From positions 1 to 64,000 of the forward strand of contig LWRO01000025.1 in assembly GCA_001657325.1 (NCBI GenBank): a stretch of 64,000 bases of DNA. The letters are read 5' to 3'. The notes under the pieces are model-generated. The model did not search any database. It was not told where the DNA came from and worked only from the letters and a program-made list of their open reading frames with translations. The stretch comes from Geitlerinema sp. BBD 1991-9 (GTDB lineage Bacteria > Cyanobacteriota > Cyanobacteriia > Cyanobacteriales > Geitlerinemataceae). Of the stretch, positions 23,698 to 32,903 are shown one piece after another. The translations under genes and the position numbers were made by a program. Every line of letters begins with the position of its first letter. The first letter of the stretch is position 1.

Positions 23698-24534
23698 TTA
23701 ATGTTGTTTCAAAAATTCGAGAATTTCCACATTGAATGTGTTAGGTTCGACTAAAAACGCCCAGTGATTGCCGGGAACTTCTTGGATTTCGAGTTTTTGC
23801 AAATATCGACGATACGGCTTGAGTTGAAATGAAGTTCGGTTGAGTCCCCCTTTGGGCTTCACAAACAAAGTTGGGATGTGGATTTCCTGAGTGAGTCCGG
23901 CCACGAGCATCACGTCTTCAAACACGCCGTCTCGGGCTTCCACCGTGAATTTACTGCCCCAAGTTCCATCTTGTTTTTGTTCGATACTCTCTTCAAAAAC
24001 CTGTTTCTGAAAGTCACTCCAACCGCGATATTGTTTGAGTGTTTTTGCCCTGTCAACGGCGTCCTCGTGAGTGGCAAACGGCCCCATCCCTTTGAGAAAG
24101 GGCAACACCTGATAGAGAAGCGGAAAGGTAAAACGAAACCACTCGGGGATTTTGCCAATAAAAAACGGATCGACGAGGATCGCCGTCCGGAACTGTTCGG
24201 GATATAACGTTGCCCATTTAGGAACGACTTTTCCCGTCCAAGAATGTCCGATAACGTGAGCGTCAGTCCAACCGAGGTGTTGCATTAACGCTTGTAAGTC
24301 TCGGATGATATCGATCGATCGATAGCCGGTTTGCGGTTTTCCACTTTCCCCGTGGCCGCGCAAATCGGGAGCGACAACGTGATAGTCTGAGGCCAGATAT
24401 TCTCCACACTTTGCCCAAACCCCGGCATGGTCTGCTAAACCATGTAACAACAGCACGGGTTCTCCCGACGGCGAACCCCATTCGAGATAAGACAGTTCGA
24501 GATCGGAAAGCGATAGTGTTTGTCGAACAACCAT
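23698..24534 (-). CDS. Alpha/beta hydrolase
   Basis: 278 residues from ATG at 24534 (MVVRQTLSLSDLELSYLEWG). The fold shows the oxyanion motif LLLHGLADHAGVW, the strand VVAPDLRGHGESGKPQTGYR, the nucleophile elbow VIGHSWTGKVVPKWA and the terminal histidine VPGNHWAFLVEPN. The elbow reads G-H-S-W-T-G rather than the usual G-x-S-x-G, so the serine is kept but the following glycine is displaced by one residue. Substrate unknown; relatives include esterases, lipases and haloalkane-dehalogenase-like enzymes. It is on the minus strand ahead of the SirB1-type gene and divergent from the SDR gene. Confidence 0.88.
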   Translation of the reverse strand: MVVRQTLSLSDLELSYLEWGSPSGEPVLLLHGLADHAGVWAKCGEYLASDYHVVAPDLRGHGESGKPQTGYRSIDIIRDLQALMQHLGWTDAHVIGHSWTGKVVPKWATLYPEQFRTAILVDPFFIGKIPEWFRFTFPLLYQVLPFLKGMGPFATHEDAVDRAKTLKQYRGWSDFQKQVFEESIEQKQDGTWGSKFTVEARDGVFEDVMLVAGLTQEIHIPTLFVKPKGGLNRTSFQLKPYRRYLQKLEIQEVPGNHWAFLVEPNTFNVEILEFLKQH

Positions 24535-24620
24535 TGTTTGAGAAATGAAGTGGAAATGCGAGTAATCGTCAATCGTCAATGGTATAGACTAGAACCGTCG
24601 AGATTCAAGCGTGCGTCGCC

Positions 24621-25394
24621 ATGGGTTTGGTTAAAAATCGAATCGTGCTGATTACTGGAGCGAGTAGCGGAATCGGGGCTTCTTGTGCCAAGGTCTTTGC
24701 TGAAAGCGGTGCAAAATTGATTCTAGCGGCTCGTCGGTTCGATCGATTGGAAACCCTCGCTGCCGACTTACACCGACATTTTGGAACGGCTTGCCATTTA
24801 CTGCAACTTGATGTTCGCAATCGATCGCAAGTCACCGAACGCCTCAGCACACTTCCCGAATCTTGGCAATCGATCGACATTTTAATTAACAACGCTGGTT
24901 TGAGTCGAGGACTCGACAAATTGCACGAAGGCGATATTGACGATTGGGAGGAAATGCTCGACGCAAACGTCAAAGGCTTGTTGTATGTCACTCGCACTGT
25001 GGTACCGGGAATGGTGGAGCGCAATCGCGGCCACGTCATCAACATCGGCTCGATCGCCGGCCGTCACGCTTATCCAAACGGGAACGTCTACTGTGCTTCT
25101 AAAGCTGCGGTTCGTGCCATTTCTCAAGGATTGAAACAGGATTTACTCGGAACCGATATCCGGGTGAGTGAAATCGATCCCGGCTTAGTGGAAACAGAAT
25201 TTAGCGAAGTTCGATTTCATGGGGACAAGGAACGAGCGGACAAAGTCTATGAAGGACTGACTCCGCTAACGCCTGACGATATCGCCGATGTGGTGCTGTT
25301 CTGTGCGACTCGTCCGCCTCACGTCAATCTCAGTGAAATCTTGTTAGTTCCCACCGAGCAAGCGACTGCAACTCAGGTCGTTCGACACCGTTGA
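24621..25394 (+). CDS. SDR-family NADP-dependent oxidoreductase (YdfG-like)
   Basis: A 257-residue classical short-chain dehydrogenase. The cofactor motif TGASSGIGASCAKVFAESGA, followed by LAARRFDRLE, has arginines favouring NADP. It also has LINNAGLSRG, the catalytic region GSIAGRHAYPNGNVYCASKA with tyrosine and lysine in YxxxK, and the substrate-side EIDPGLVETEFSEVRFHGD, which resembles the YdfG/3-hydroxy acid dehydrogenase group. It likely reduces or oxidises small hydroxy acids or aldehydes. It is transcribed divergently from the hydrolase gene, with an 86-bp shared promoter region. Confidence 0.93.
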   Translation: MGLVKNRIVLITGASSGIGASCAKVFAESGAKLILAARRFDRLETLAADLHRHFGTACHLLQLDVRNRSQVTERLSTLPESWQSIDILINNAGLSRGLDKLHEGDIDDWEEMLDANVKGLLYVTRTVVPGMVERNRGHVINIGSIAGRHAYPNGNVYCASKAAVRAISQGLKQDLLGTDIRVSEIDPGLVETEFSEVRFHGDKERADKVYEGLTPLTPDDIADVVLFCATRPPHVNLSEILLVPTEQATATQVVRHR

Positions 25395-25514
25395 CACTGA
25401 AGGCGTTGGCGTTAGATTCGATGGGGTTCGCGAAAGCGTATCGTGCCAATTGGCAGTGAACTCGATACATTAAGACCAATCCTTTCCTCGATTGCCTAAC
25501 GTGCGTTGAAAATC

Positions 25515-26615
25515 ATGTTCGATGAAGACGATATTACAGGAACACAAATTCAAGGGCCGCAAGATTTATTCGATCTGCGAGGGACGCTGTTACAAAAAGC
25601 GAACCCCCTGCGAACGAAAATCCTCATTTTTTCAACGATCTACCGCCAATTCGATTTCAGCGATCGAGACTGGATGACGCTGAAAACACAAGATCTCGAC
25701 AGTTTGCTGCGTCATTTGTTCGATGCCTGTCCGACGCTAGTCGAACTCGAGGCGCGTTTGCGTGCTGCGGCGGCAAAACTCGACAGTGTTGAAGAGAACT
25801 TACACGCAGCCGATCTGCTCGTGCGCTGTTTTGCTCCCTATTACAAACCCCCCCAGGAATCGATCGAGCCGGTTTCCGATTCTGAAACAGAGGAGGATGA
25901 AGAAGAAGAGGGAGAAGATTTCAGCCGCTTAGTTGATGAAGAGATGCCGCCACCGGGAGGGAGTGAAGACATTGAGGATACGACGACGGACACCGATCTC
26001 GAGCAGCCTCTTCCTCAAAGCCAACCCATGCCGCGCTTGAGTGATGGATTGTGGCAACACCTCACGCTCGCCGATACGGTGGCTGACCTCGTGCGCCAAT
26101 ACTCGCGGGATCTCACTGACACGATCGCCCAGCAGATCGCAGATCTCGAAACGCAACTCGACGACATCTGTATCGATCTCGACCCTGAAGACCAAGTTCA
26201 AATCAAACACGATGCTGTTAGAGCGTTACTCGACGCGAGTCGATCGAACCTCGATCGACTCGGACGTATCCTCGATCGACAAGTCGCCGCCCATCTTGCC
26301 CACGTTGTCCCCTCACGCCCTCTCTCTCCTGACATCCAAGCGAAAGAATTCGCCCGTCAAGGTAAACCGAAGGCGATTGCTGAATGGCTCGATCTCCGTT
26401 TTAAAACTCAAGGTGTCACGGTTCTCGCCACTCAAAAAGCCCGGTGTTTACACATCGTTTTAGAATTAACCGACGAGCGAGATCCGACTGAATTAGTCGC
26501 TTCGATCCGACAAAGCATTCTCGAATTAAGTTTAAAAACCGTCGATCTGGTGAAAATTTACGGTCGTAAGCCCGGACAAAAATCCATGGATTGGACGAGG
26601 TCTTTTGCACTATAA
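25515..26615 (+). CDS. Conserved hypothetical protein with acidic central linker
   Basis: 366 residues from ATG at 25515 (MFDEDDITGTQIQGPQDLFD). The N-terminal about 110 residues are helical. A strongly acidic stretch (SDSETEEDEEEEGEDFSRLV) separates them from a longer helical part with coiled-coil character (TLADTVADLVRQYSRDLTDT, IADLETQLDDICIDLDPEDQ). The C-terminal about 100 residues (FARQGKPKAIAEWLDLRFKT, CLHIVLELTDERDPTELVAS, VDLVKIYGRKPGQKSMDWTR) form a compact alpha/beta-like unit seen in several cyanobacterial proteins of unknown function. No signal or membrane segment, so it is cytoplasmic. The start is ambiguous between TTG 25506 and ATG 25515. Confidence 0.8.
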   Translation: MFDEDDITGTQIQGPQDLFDLRGTLLQKANPLRTKILIFSTIYRQFDFSDRDWMTLKTQDLDSLLRHLFDACPTLVELEARLRAAAAKLDSVEENLHAADLLVRCFAPYYKPPQESIEPVSDSETEEDEEEEGEDFSRLVDEEMPPPGGSEDIEDTTTDTDLEQPLPQSQPMPRLSDGLWQHLTLADTVADLVRQYSRDLTDTIAQQIADLETQLDDICIDLDPEDQVQIKHDAVRALLDASRSNLDRLGRILDRQVAAHLAHVVPSRPLSPDIQAKEFARQGKPKAIAEWLDLRFKTQGVTVLATQKARCLHIVLELTDERDPTELVASIRQSILELSLKTVDLVKIYGRKPGQKSMDWTRSFAL

Positions 26616-26813
26616 AACGCTCAAAACCTTGTCTCTATACGTACTGAACAATCAAAAAAATACACAATTGAGTTTTTTTACAGTTCGATCTCAAAAGTCA
26701 ATACTTACCATAAAGCGAGATAAATTTATGAAATTTTATAATTTTTTCTTTCGATCGATTGAAATTTTGAGTATACCCCAAAACAGCAATAAACTCTCAA
26801 AACGATAAAAAAT

Positions 26814-27737
26814 ATGGAGATTCAAGAAATTCTCGATCGCTATCTTGCTGGCGAAACTAATTTCAACAATGTCAATCTGTGTAATGCCAAACTCATGGGT
26901 GTCGAGTTAATGGGCATCGAGTTAAGTGGGGCAAACTTACAAGGTGCAAACTTTATTTTCGCCTATCTCAGTCGGGGAAAGTTCGGTGGCGCAAACCTCA
27001 CCCAATGTAAGCTCGGCGGGGCAAACTTCAAGCAAGCCGACCTTCGCAACGCCCACCTCAAAGACGCAGATTTACACGGTGCAATCCTACAACGGGCAGA
27101 TTTGCGACGCGCTGACCTCAGTCTCGTCGTATTGGTCGATGCCAACCTCTGTGGTGCGGACTTGCGGAACGCGAATCTCAGTGGTGCAGATTTACGAGGG
27201 GCCTGCTTGCGAGGGGCAAACCTCCGTTACGAACGTCGGATGTACGATCCGGTCAACCTACGGGGCGCGAACTTACAGTATGCAGACTTGCGCGATATCG
27301 ATCTCAGTTATGCCGATTTGACGCGGGCGGATTTGCAAGGGGCGAATTTGGCGCGAGCGAACTTACGCGGTGTGAAACTCGCTCAGGCGAAATTGAAATG
27401 GGCCAACCTCAGTTCAACTATCATGTTAAACGTGGAATTAGACGAAGCGGATTTGCGTGGAACGGATTTGACGGACGCGACGGTGTCTAGCGCTCGCTTG
27501 ACGCGCGCGAAACTTCAGAAAGCAAAGTTGTTCCGGACGAATTTGGCCCGCACGGATTTGAGCCGATCGGATTTACGAGGGGCGAACTTACAAGAGGCGA
27601 ACTTGTTGGAAGCTAACTTGGCCAAAACCAATCTCGAAAACGCCAATTTTGCGGACGCCAACCTGTTCGATGCCGACCTGAGTTTGGCAAAAAGGGAAGG
27701 GGCGAATTTCACGGGGGCGAAACGAAACGACGAGTGA
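26814..27737 (+). CDS. Pentapeptide-repeat protein, 307 aa
   Basis: After a short helical start (MEIQEILDRYLAGETNF) the rest is nearly uninterrupted A(D/N)LxX pentapeptides (GANLTQCKLGGANFKQADLR, NAHLKDADLHGAILQRADLR), with one interruption RYERRMYDPVNLRG at about residue 140. The product should be a quadrilateral beta-helix about 50 pentapeptides long. No signal peptide or effector domain is seen. Pentapeptide proteins vary widely in role (DNA mimicry, scaffolding), so no function is assigned. The stop is 4 bp from the convergent gene's stop. Confidence 0.9.
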   Translation: MEIQEILDRYLAGETNFNNVNLCNAKLMGVELMGIELSGANLQGANFIFAYLSRGKFGGANLTQCKLGGANFKQADLRNAHLKDADLHGAILQRADLRRADLSLVVLVDANLCGADLRNANLSGADLRGACLRGANLRYERRMYDPVNLRGANLQYADLRDIDLSYADLTRADLQGANLARANLRGVKLAQAKLKWANLSSTIMLNVELDEADLRGTDLTDATVSSARLTRAKLQKAKLFRTNLARTDLSRSDLRGANLQEANLLEANLAKTNLENANFADANLFDADLSLAKREGANFTGAKRNDE

Positions 27738-27741
27738 GCCG

Positions 27742-28785
27742 CTATCGCTGTCGGTACTCGAGGATTTTCGCTTGGGCGATGGCATAAGCTTCGGTACCGA
27801 TGGGAATGCGTTTCAGGTAGCTGAGGGCTTCGCTAAACCGACGATCGACAGCTCGATCGAATGCTTGTTGCAACAACCAATTAGCGCGGAGGTTTTGCTG
27901 CTGTCGGTACTGGGCTAATTTCGGTGCGACTTTTTGATAAGCCGAGGTTCCGGGGGGAATCCGTTCTAAGTAAGCCAGGGCGGCGGCAAAATCCCTCACT
28001 TGCGCTCGATCGAACGCCCGTTGTAACAGCCAGTTCGCGCGAACGTCTCGTTTCTGACGGTATTCAGCGAGTTTGGGGGCCACGCGCTCGTACAGGGAAC
28101 TCTCGGCTGGGACGCGATCGAGGGCTTGCAAGGCCCCTTGAAAGTCTTTGGCTCTCGCTCGATCGAACGCCACCTGTAACCATTCGTAAGCCTCTGCATC
28201 GAGTCGCGATCGGGCCTGCTCGATGAGGGGCGCGACGCGCTGTCTTAACGCGCGGTCGTCAGGGAGTGCCTCGGACCATTGCAAAACCTGTTGCCAGCGC
28301 CCCGCCCGAAACGCCTGCTCGAGATCGGCTTCTGAGGGGGTTTGAGGGTGGACAGCTGACGTCGATGCCGTTTGAACGGCGTGTAACTCACCCGACGGAA
28401 CGGCAAATTGCAGTAAATACGCGCCGGCCAGCAACGCCAGAACGTTCACCCCCAGCCCCACCGCCAAACCCACGGACAGCCGGGGCGCGTTGGGAACTTG
28501 GGGCGAAGCAGCAGAACGAGGCGACGTTGGGGGCGTTCGCTCGATCGGCGCGGCTGACCGGAGCGATGGGGGTAAAGTCTTCGATCGAGGGAGTCTCACG
28601 ACGATTGACTCTCGAACTTCATAGGCGTTGCCGTTTCGATCGGACGGTTGCAATCGATCGAGCAACAAAAACGTCCCGTCCTCTTCCTCCTTGACGATGC
28701 CTTGTATCGGATCTTCTTCCTTCGAGGGTTGGTAGTGGAAATACAACATCGACGATTTCCGTTGAGGGGGTTGAGACTGCGCCAT
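27742..28785 (-). CDS. Membrane-anchored protein with repeated TPR-like units
   Basis: A 347-residue protein. The N-terminal about 75 residues (FHYQPSKEEDPIQGIVKEEE, DGTFLLLDRLQPSDRNGNAY) form a small soluble domain. A proline/serine linker and one transmembrane helix (LSVGLAVGLGVNVLALLAGA) follow. The C-terminal half is four similar 37-residue helical repeats built on WLLQRAFDRAQVRDFAAALA and YLERIPPGTSAYQKVAPKLA. The repeats are close enough in sequence to suggest recent internal duplication. It probably assembles or presents partners on one face of the membrane. Common cyanobacterial architecture, function unknown. Confidence 0.85.
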   Translation of the reverse strand: MAQSQPPQRKSSMLYFHYQPSKEEDPIQGIVKEEEDGTFLLLDRLQPSDRNGNAYEVRESIVVRLPRSKTLPPSLRSAAPIERTPPTSPRSAASPQVPNAPRLSVGLAVGLGVNVLALLAGAYLLQFAVPSGELHAVQTASTSAVHPQTPSEADLEQAFRAGRWQQVLQWSEALPDDRALRQRVAPLIEQARSRLDAEAYEWLQVAFDRARAKDFQGALQALDRVPAESSLYERVAPKLAEYRQKRDVRANWLLQRAFDRAQVRDFAAALAYLERIPPGTSAYQKVAPKLAQYRQQQNLRANWLLQQAFDRAVDRRFSEALSYLKRIPIGTEAYAIAQAKILEYRQR

Positions 28786-28886
28786 CGTTTGAATACACTC
28801 AATCGATCGGGTTTTCCGGTGAGCCGATTGTACCGTTTCTGAGAGTCGCTACAATACGTAGCAACTCTTACCAATCAACACTCACC

Positions 28887-29174
28887 ATGCCAAAAGCCAT
28901 TTGGAACGGCGTTGTCGTTGCAGAAAGCGATAACTGCGAACGGGTCGAAGGAAATTACTATTTTCCAGCAGAGGCTCTGAAATCCGAATATTTTAAATCC
29001 AGCGACACCCACACGACTTGTTCTTGGAAAGGGGTTGCCAGTTACTACACCCTCGAGGTTAACGGACAACAGAACCCCGATGCAGCCTGGTACTATCCCG
29101 AACCCAAAGCAGCGGCACAAAATATCAAAGGCTACGTTGCGTTTTGGCGCGGGGTCGCCGTTGAAAACACTTGA
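28887..29174 (+). CDS. DUF427 domain protein
   Basis: A 95-residue protein: MPKAIWNGVVVAESDNCERV, EGNYYFPAEALKSEYFKSSD, TTCSWKGVASYYTLEVNGQQ, AAWYYPEPKAAAQNIKGYVA. This is the DUF427 fold (W-x(n)-CPWKG-like core with T-x-C-x-W-K-G-x-A-x-Y-Y). It is one of the most conserved small proteins of cyanobacteria and has no assigned biochemical function. The start follows ACTCACC with a weak ribosome-binding site. The next small gene on the same strand begins about 60 bp later. Confidence 0.93.
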   Translation: MPKAIWNGVVVAESDNCERVEGNYYFPAEALKSEYFKSSDTHTTCSWKGVASYYTLEVNGQQNPDAAWYYPEPKAAAQNIKGYVAFWRGVAVENT

Positions 29175-29231
29175 CCTCGTTGCGACGATCGACAACTGCC
29201 ACAATGACGACACACTAGAGAGGTCATGGTC

Positions 29232-29444
29232 ATGACGACTGTTTGGGTTTGCGAACAACTCGATTCGATGGGACTCGTGCAAGCGTGTATTGCAAGCTGT
29301 GACGAAACACAGGCGCGGGAATGCCTTCAGTCCTTTCAAGATAATCTCGACGAACACCAAAAGTCTGAAGGTTGGACGGCTCGTCTGCGGACGGTCGAAT
29401 CTTGGGACGAGGTTCCCGTAACCCCGTTGAAACTCAGTCGCTAG
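29232..29444 (+). CDS. Small hypothetical protein, 70 aa
   Basis: MTTVWVCEQLDSMGLVQACI followed by ASCDETQARECLQSFQDNLD and a tail WDEVPVTPLKLSR. An ATG two codons upstream (29226) is also open, but GAGAGG at 29217-29222 is better spaced for 29232. No family is recognised. It has a short alternating pattern compatible with a beta-alpha unit and two cysteines. It follows the DUF427 gene on the same strand and overlaps the convergent haemagglutinin-type gene by 11 bp. Confidence 0.65.
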   Translation: MTTVWVCEQLDSMGLVQACIASCDETQARECLQSFQDNLDEHQKSEGWTARLRTVESWDEVPVTPLKLSR

Positions 29445-31899
29445 GATGCTGACGGAGACTTGAGAAGGTGACGTAGCACGACGGTGTGGGCAGGGTTCTT
29501 TGGGATTCGACCACTAATTCCACTTGTCCGAGGGCGTTACGTCGCCAAGCGTTGGCTTCGACGAAGCGCTCGGGGGAGGGGAGAGTGGGTACGGTGTTGG
29601 GAATGGGCGATGGCTCGATTCGCGATCGAGGGTTGGGAATTTCGCCCAGTCGCCGATCTTCCCAGATCGCTGGCGAGCGCAAAGGCTGAGTCGGATCTTC
29701 GGGGAGGCCACCGCGTCCAGTAACGATGAAAGTATTTTCATCTGCCACGCAAGCTGGGGCGATCTGGCGGGCCGGATCGGTGAGATTGATGGAGATCCCT
29801 AACAGTCCCGAAGGTAGCTCGAGATGGAGTGCCGTGATGTTGACGATCCCGGAAAAGCCGAATTCGGAGGAGGCAGTAATATCGCTGTCGGCCGTCGATT
29901 CGGGGCGAAATCGCGCTCCGAACACTCCAGTTGTTGCAATGTTGACGTTGCCACCGCTTCCCGAAACGGCGTTAGCGATGATGTCGCTATTGTTGAAGGC
30001 CACAATCAGGGGCGCGTCGATCGAAACGTTGCCCCCATTGCCGGACGCGCTGGCAGTCGCGGCGATACGACTGCTATCTCGCATTGTCAAACGATCTGAG
30101 AGTTCGAGTCGGACGCTTCCACCTTCCCCCAATCGTGTCGATGCGGTCAGGTTTCCTCCAACGAGTTCGACCTCACCCGCGCGAATCTGTAACGACCCTC
30201 CATCTCCCACTCCCACGTTGTTGACGGAGACGCTCGCACCATCGCGGACGGATAAGTTAGGGGTTTCGATCGAAACGTTTCCTGTTTGTCCGGAAGGACG
30301 GGGAGGAACGCCTAAAAAGTCTTGTAAGACGGGGTCTAAGATTCGGGCAGAGGAGTCGATGGTACTGACAATGACATCTTGAAACTGACCGACCACCTCG
30401 ATCGATTCGCTCGCGTGGATGTGAAGTTGTCCGGCCGACCCCAAAGCTAAGGTGGAAGCACTCACTTGACCCCCACCGCGCACGCTCAACCGTCCAGTTT
30501 CGATATGTAGACTCTCCGCATTGCCTTCGCCGAGACTGCCGATAATGATGGCACTCGGCAAAAACATCTCGGAATTCGCACCGACAACGTTGATTTGTTC
30601 GAGGCCGATCGCGTTCAGGATGCCACCGTTACCCGTGCTGAAGGTTGAGGACGCGAGTAGGGCACCGTCCGTCACGTCGAGATGTCGGCTACGAACGGTG
30701 ACATTTCCGGCATCACCGGCATCGTAAGCCACGGCACCGATAATACTGGGAAAATCGGGATTGGTTGAGGAAAAGCCGCGAATGGCGACCGATGTTTCAG
30801 TCTCGATGAAAATATCGCCGCCGCGTCCCAAACCGAAGCTCTTGGCGGCGACCGTCCCGCCGTCTTGCAGGAGGAGACGAGGGGTCTCGATGAAAATATC
30901 GCCGCCGCGTCCGGAACCGAGTGCTTGACTGCCGACTGTGGTGCGGATTTGTCCGTTCGGCGTGACCCCGAACAGGGAAATTCCCCGGCTGGCGTACAGG
31001 TCGATCGAGCCGGACGAGAGCGTACCGAGGTTCTGCACGGCAACGATCGTTCCGTTGGCAATATCGATCTGACGGCCGCGCAGCCCGATCGACCCCCCTC
31101 GATCTCCGGCGGCTGTGACGACGGCTCGATCGAAGGCGAGATCGCCAAACTGTTCGATATTGTACGTAAAGGCTGAACCGACCTCGAGGGGAAAATCGAT
31201 GCGACCGGAGACAATGCCCGCAATTTCGATCTGTCCGTTGGGGGCATCGAGCGACGCGCGATCGAGTTCGATCGAGCCGCCGAGCAAGGCCAGGGTCTGA
31301 CCGGCGGAAACTTGCAAGCCCTCGCGAACGTCGGGCAACCTGAGGGGGGAATCGGACGGTGTGGTAAAAGCGAACGCCCGTCCGCGAACTTCGATCGAGC
31401 CTGAGGGGTTACCCGACCACTGCAAACCCAGGGGAACGGAAACGGACAGGATGGGAGGTGCGGCGTTCGCATTCGTTTCAAAGATCGCGCCGTCTTGAAA
31501 TAGGAGTCGCTCGGCCGTCGTGGCGAAAAAAGACCCACCGATCTCGAGATGGGCGTTTTCTCCGAAGAGAATGCCGTTGGGATTGAGTAAAAACAGATTT
31601 GCCGTTCCGTTGGCTGCCAAGAGTCCATCGAGATGAGACGGCATCTGACCCGTGACGCGCGCCACAATGTTGGCGACGGTTCCCTCGTTGTTAAAATGCG
31701 CCTCGAAACCGGTTGGAACGGAAAACTGCTCGAAGCTGTGAAATAAGTTGTCGCCGGTGCGAGTGCCACCGTTAATGTTGACGATCTGGTCTCCTACTCG
31801 CACACTCGAGGGAATAGGGAGGGTTCGATCGGGGACGATTTGAGCGAGACCGGTCGGATGGAAGGATAAGACCCCAATGCACCCAGCCAGATATGACAT
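29434..31899 (-). CDS. Filamentous-haemagglutinin N-terminal-domain (TPS-type) secreted protein
   Basis: From ATG at 31899 the protein has about 821 residues (31938 is an alternative that overlaps the previous gene). A signal sequence (MSYLAGCIGVLSFHPTGLAQ) is followed by the two-partner-secretion domain: NINGGTRTGDNLFHSFEQFS, HFNNEGTVANIVARVTGQMP, NGTANLFLLNPNGILFGENA (NPNGI motif), LEIGGSFFATTA. The rest is a beta-helix of short glycine/serine repeats (GNGGILNAIGLEQINV, SGNGGNVSIDAPLIVAFNNS), ending with an FRPESTADSDITASSEFGFS cap common in cyanobacterial members. It is probably exported across the outer membrane by a TpsB/Omp85-type partner not in this window, for adhesion or as a surface layer. 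Confidence 0.9.
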   Translation of the reverse strand: MSYLAGCIGVLSFHPTGLAQIVPDRTLPIPSSVRVGDQIVNINGGTRTGDNLFHSFEQFSVPTGFEAHFNNEGTVANIVARVTGQMPSHLDGLLAANGTANLFLLNPNGILFGENAHLEIGGSFFATTAERLLFQDGAIFETNANAAPPILSVSVPLGLQWSGNPSGSIEVRGRAFAFTTPSDSPLRLPDVREGLQVSAGQTLALLGGSIELDRASLDAPNGQIEIAGIVSGRIDFPLEVGSAFTYNIEQFGDLAFDRAVVTAAGDRGGSIGLRGRQIDIANGTIVAVQNLGTLSSGSIDLYASRGISLFGVTPNGQIRTTVGSQALGSGRGGDIFIETPRLLLQDGGTVAAKSFGLGRGGDIFIETETSVAIRGFSSTNPDFPSIIGAVAYDAGDAGNVTVRSRHLDVTDGALLASSTFSTGNGGILNAIGLEQINVVGANSEMFLPSAIIIGSLGEGNAESLHIETGRLSVRGGGQVSASTLALGSAGQLHIHASESIEVVGQFQDVIVSTIDSSARILDPVLQDFLGVPPRPSGQTGNVSIETPNLSVRDGASVSVNNVGVGDGGSLQIRAGEVELVGGNLTASTRLGEGGSVRLELSDRLTMRDSSRIAATASASGNGGNVSIDAPLIVAFNNSDIIANAVSGSGGNVNIATTGVFGARFRPESTADSDITASSEFGFSGIVNITALHLELPSGLLGISINLTDPARQIAPACVADENTFIVTGRGGLPEDPTQPLRSPAIWEDRRLGEIPNPRSRIEPSPIPNTVPTLPSPERFVEANAWRRNALGQVELVVESQRTLPTPSCYVTFSSLRQHPSD

Positions 31900-31916
31900 C
31901 CAAGCCCAACGCACCC

Positions 31917-32750
31917 TTACCACTGCCCGATAATCCATCCAGTTAGCACCAACAAACTCACGCCTAACAAGCCGGCCAGGGAACGACCACCCACGCCAGT
32001 CACCCATTCAGGGGCAATTTGGGTCGGTTTTGTGGCGTTCGTACTGTCGAAAAAAATCGTTCCCCACACCCATCCGGCGTGTAATCCCCATGCTAAACTC
32101 AGTGTTCCGTCATCGACAAGACGGGCGAGAGTCAGCACCATTCCCATCACCCACAAGCCGGGTATTTGAGGGAAGGTTTCTCGCGCCCCCCAAATCAAAT
32201 GCAGGACGGCAAAGATCGCACTACTGACGGTCGCGGCTCCCCAGACAGACAGTGCAGATTGCAATTGGGTTTGGAGAAATCCACGAAATAGCAATTCTTC
32301 GGTTCCCCCCACCCACAGACCTAAAATTGCACCCAAGGACAAGGCTGAGACAACAGTGCGGAAACGCTCGATCGAAATGGGTTTCAATTCCCAGCTAATC
32401 CAACCGCAGGTTAACTCCAACGCGGTCTGAATCGCGACTCCCAATAGCCCCAATACCAGCCCGATCGACAGTGATTTCATACCGTCGATCGGGTTCGTCC
32501 AGCCATAATGAGAAAACGAGACGTTCTCGATTTTTGCTGCGACGTAAATTAGGATCGGGAATTCGAGATAGAGCGTCCCCACCAGCACGAGTTTCTGCTG
32601 GGACATCAGGGCTTGGAACGGATACCATTTCCATCGCCAAGCTAGAGGTGCGGCTATCGGAAACCACAGCCCTAACCAAACTGCGAAAAATACCGCGATT
32701 TTGACCCAAGCTAAAGCTGTAGCCCAGCGATCGAAGAGCGCGTGTAGCAT
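31917..32750 (-). CDS. CPBP-family intramembrane glutamic endopeptidase
   Basis: A 277-residue protein with about eight hydrophobic segments. The three catalytic motifs of the CPBP/Rce1 (Abi) family are present: EExxxR in VGGTEELLFRGFLQTQLQSA, FxxxH in VSSAIFAVLHLIWGARETFP, and the terminal HxxxW/N-type LSLAWGLHAGWVWGTIFFDS. Members cleave within membranes, and in cyanobacteria are often implicated in maturation of small peptides or membrane-protein turnover. The substrate here is unknown. It lies directly before the haemagglutinin-type gene on the same strand (18 bp or a short overlap), so they may be cotranscribed. Confidence 0.92.
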   Translation of the reverse strand: MLHALFDRWATALAWVKIAVFFAVWLGLWFPIAAPLAWRWKWYPFQALMSQQKLVLVGTLYLEFPILIYVAAKIENVSFSHYGWTNPIDGMKSLSIGLVLGLLGVAIQTALELTCGWISWELKPISIERFRTVVSALSLGAILGLWVGGTEELLFRGFLQTQLQSALSVWGAATVSSAIFAVLHLIWGARETFPQIPGLWVMGMVLTLARLVDDGTLSLAWGLHAGWVWGTIFFDSTNATKPTQIAPEWVTGVGGRSLAGLLGVSLLVLTGWIIGQW

Positions 32751-32903
32751 CGATCTTCTCCTAAGATCGTTTTCTCGATCTCGATCGATCGAAGTATTGC
32801 GATCTCAGTCATTTATGACCGTTGCCGCCGGGGATTGTGCGCCGATCGATCGGCATCGATTCGATCGTCTTTCATATCGGCGCGATCCCCCAAGCAGGCG
32901 GGT

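Noticed and set aside
25494..25500. GCCTAAC followed by GTGCGTTG as another possible attC end
   Set aside because: No matching GTTRRRY end or complementary arms within 150 bp on either side.
26605..26808. 67-codon frame between two genes
   Set aside because: AT-rich spacer translation without family or ribosome-binding site.
30672..31769. 365-codon minus-strand frame inside the haemagglutinin-type gene
   Set aside because: Alternate-frame shadow; the annotated frame carries the signal peptide and TPS motifs.
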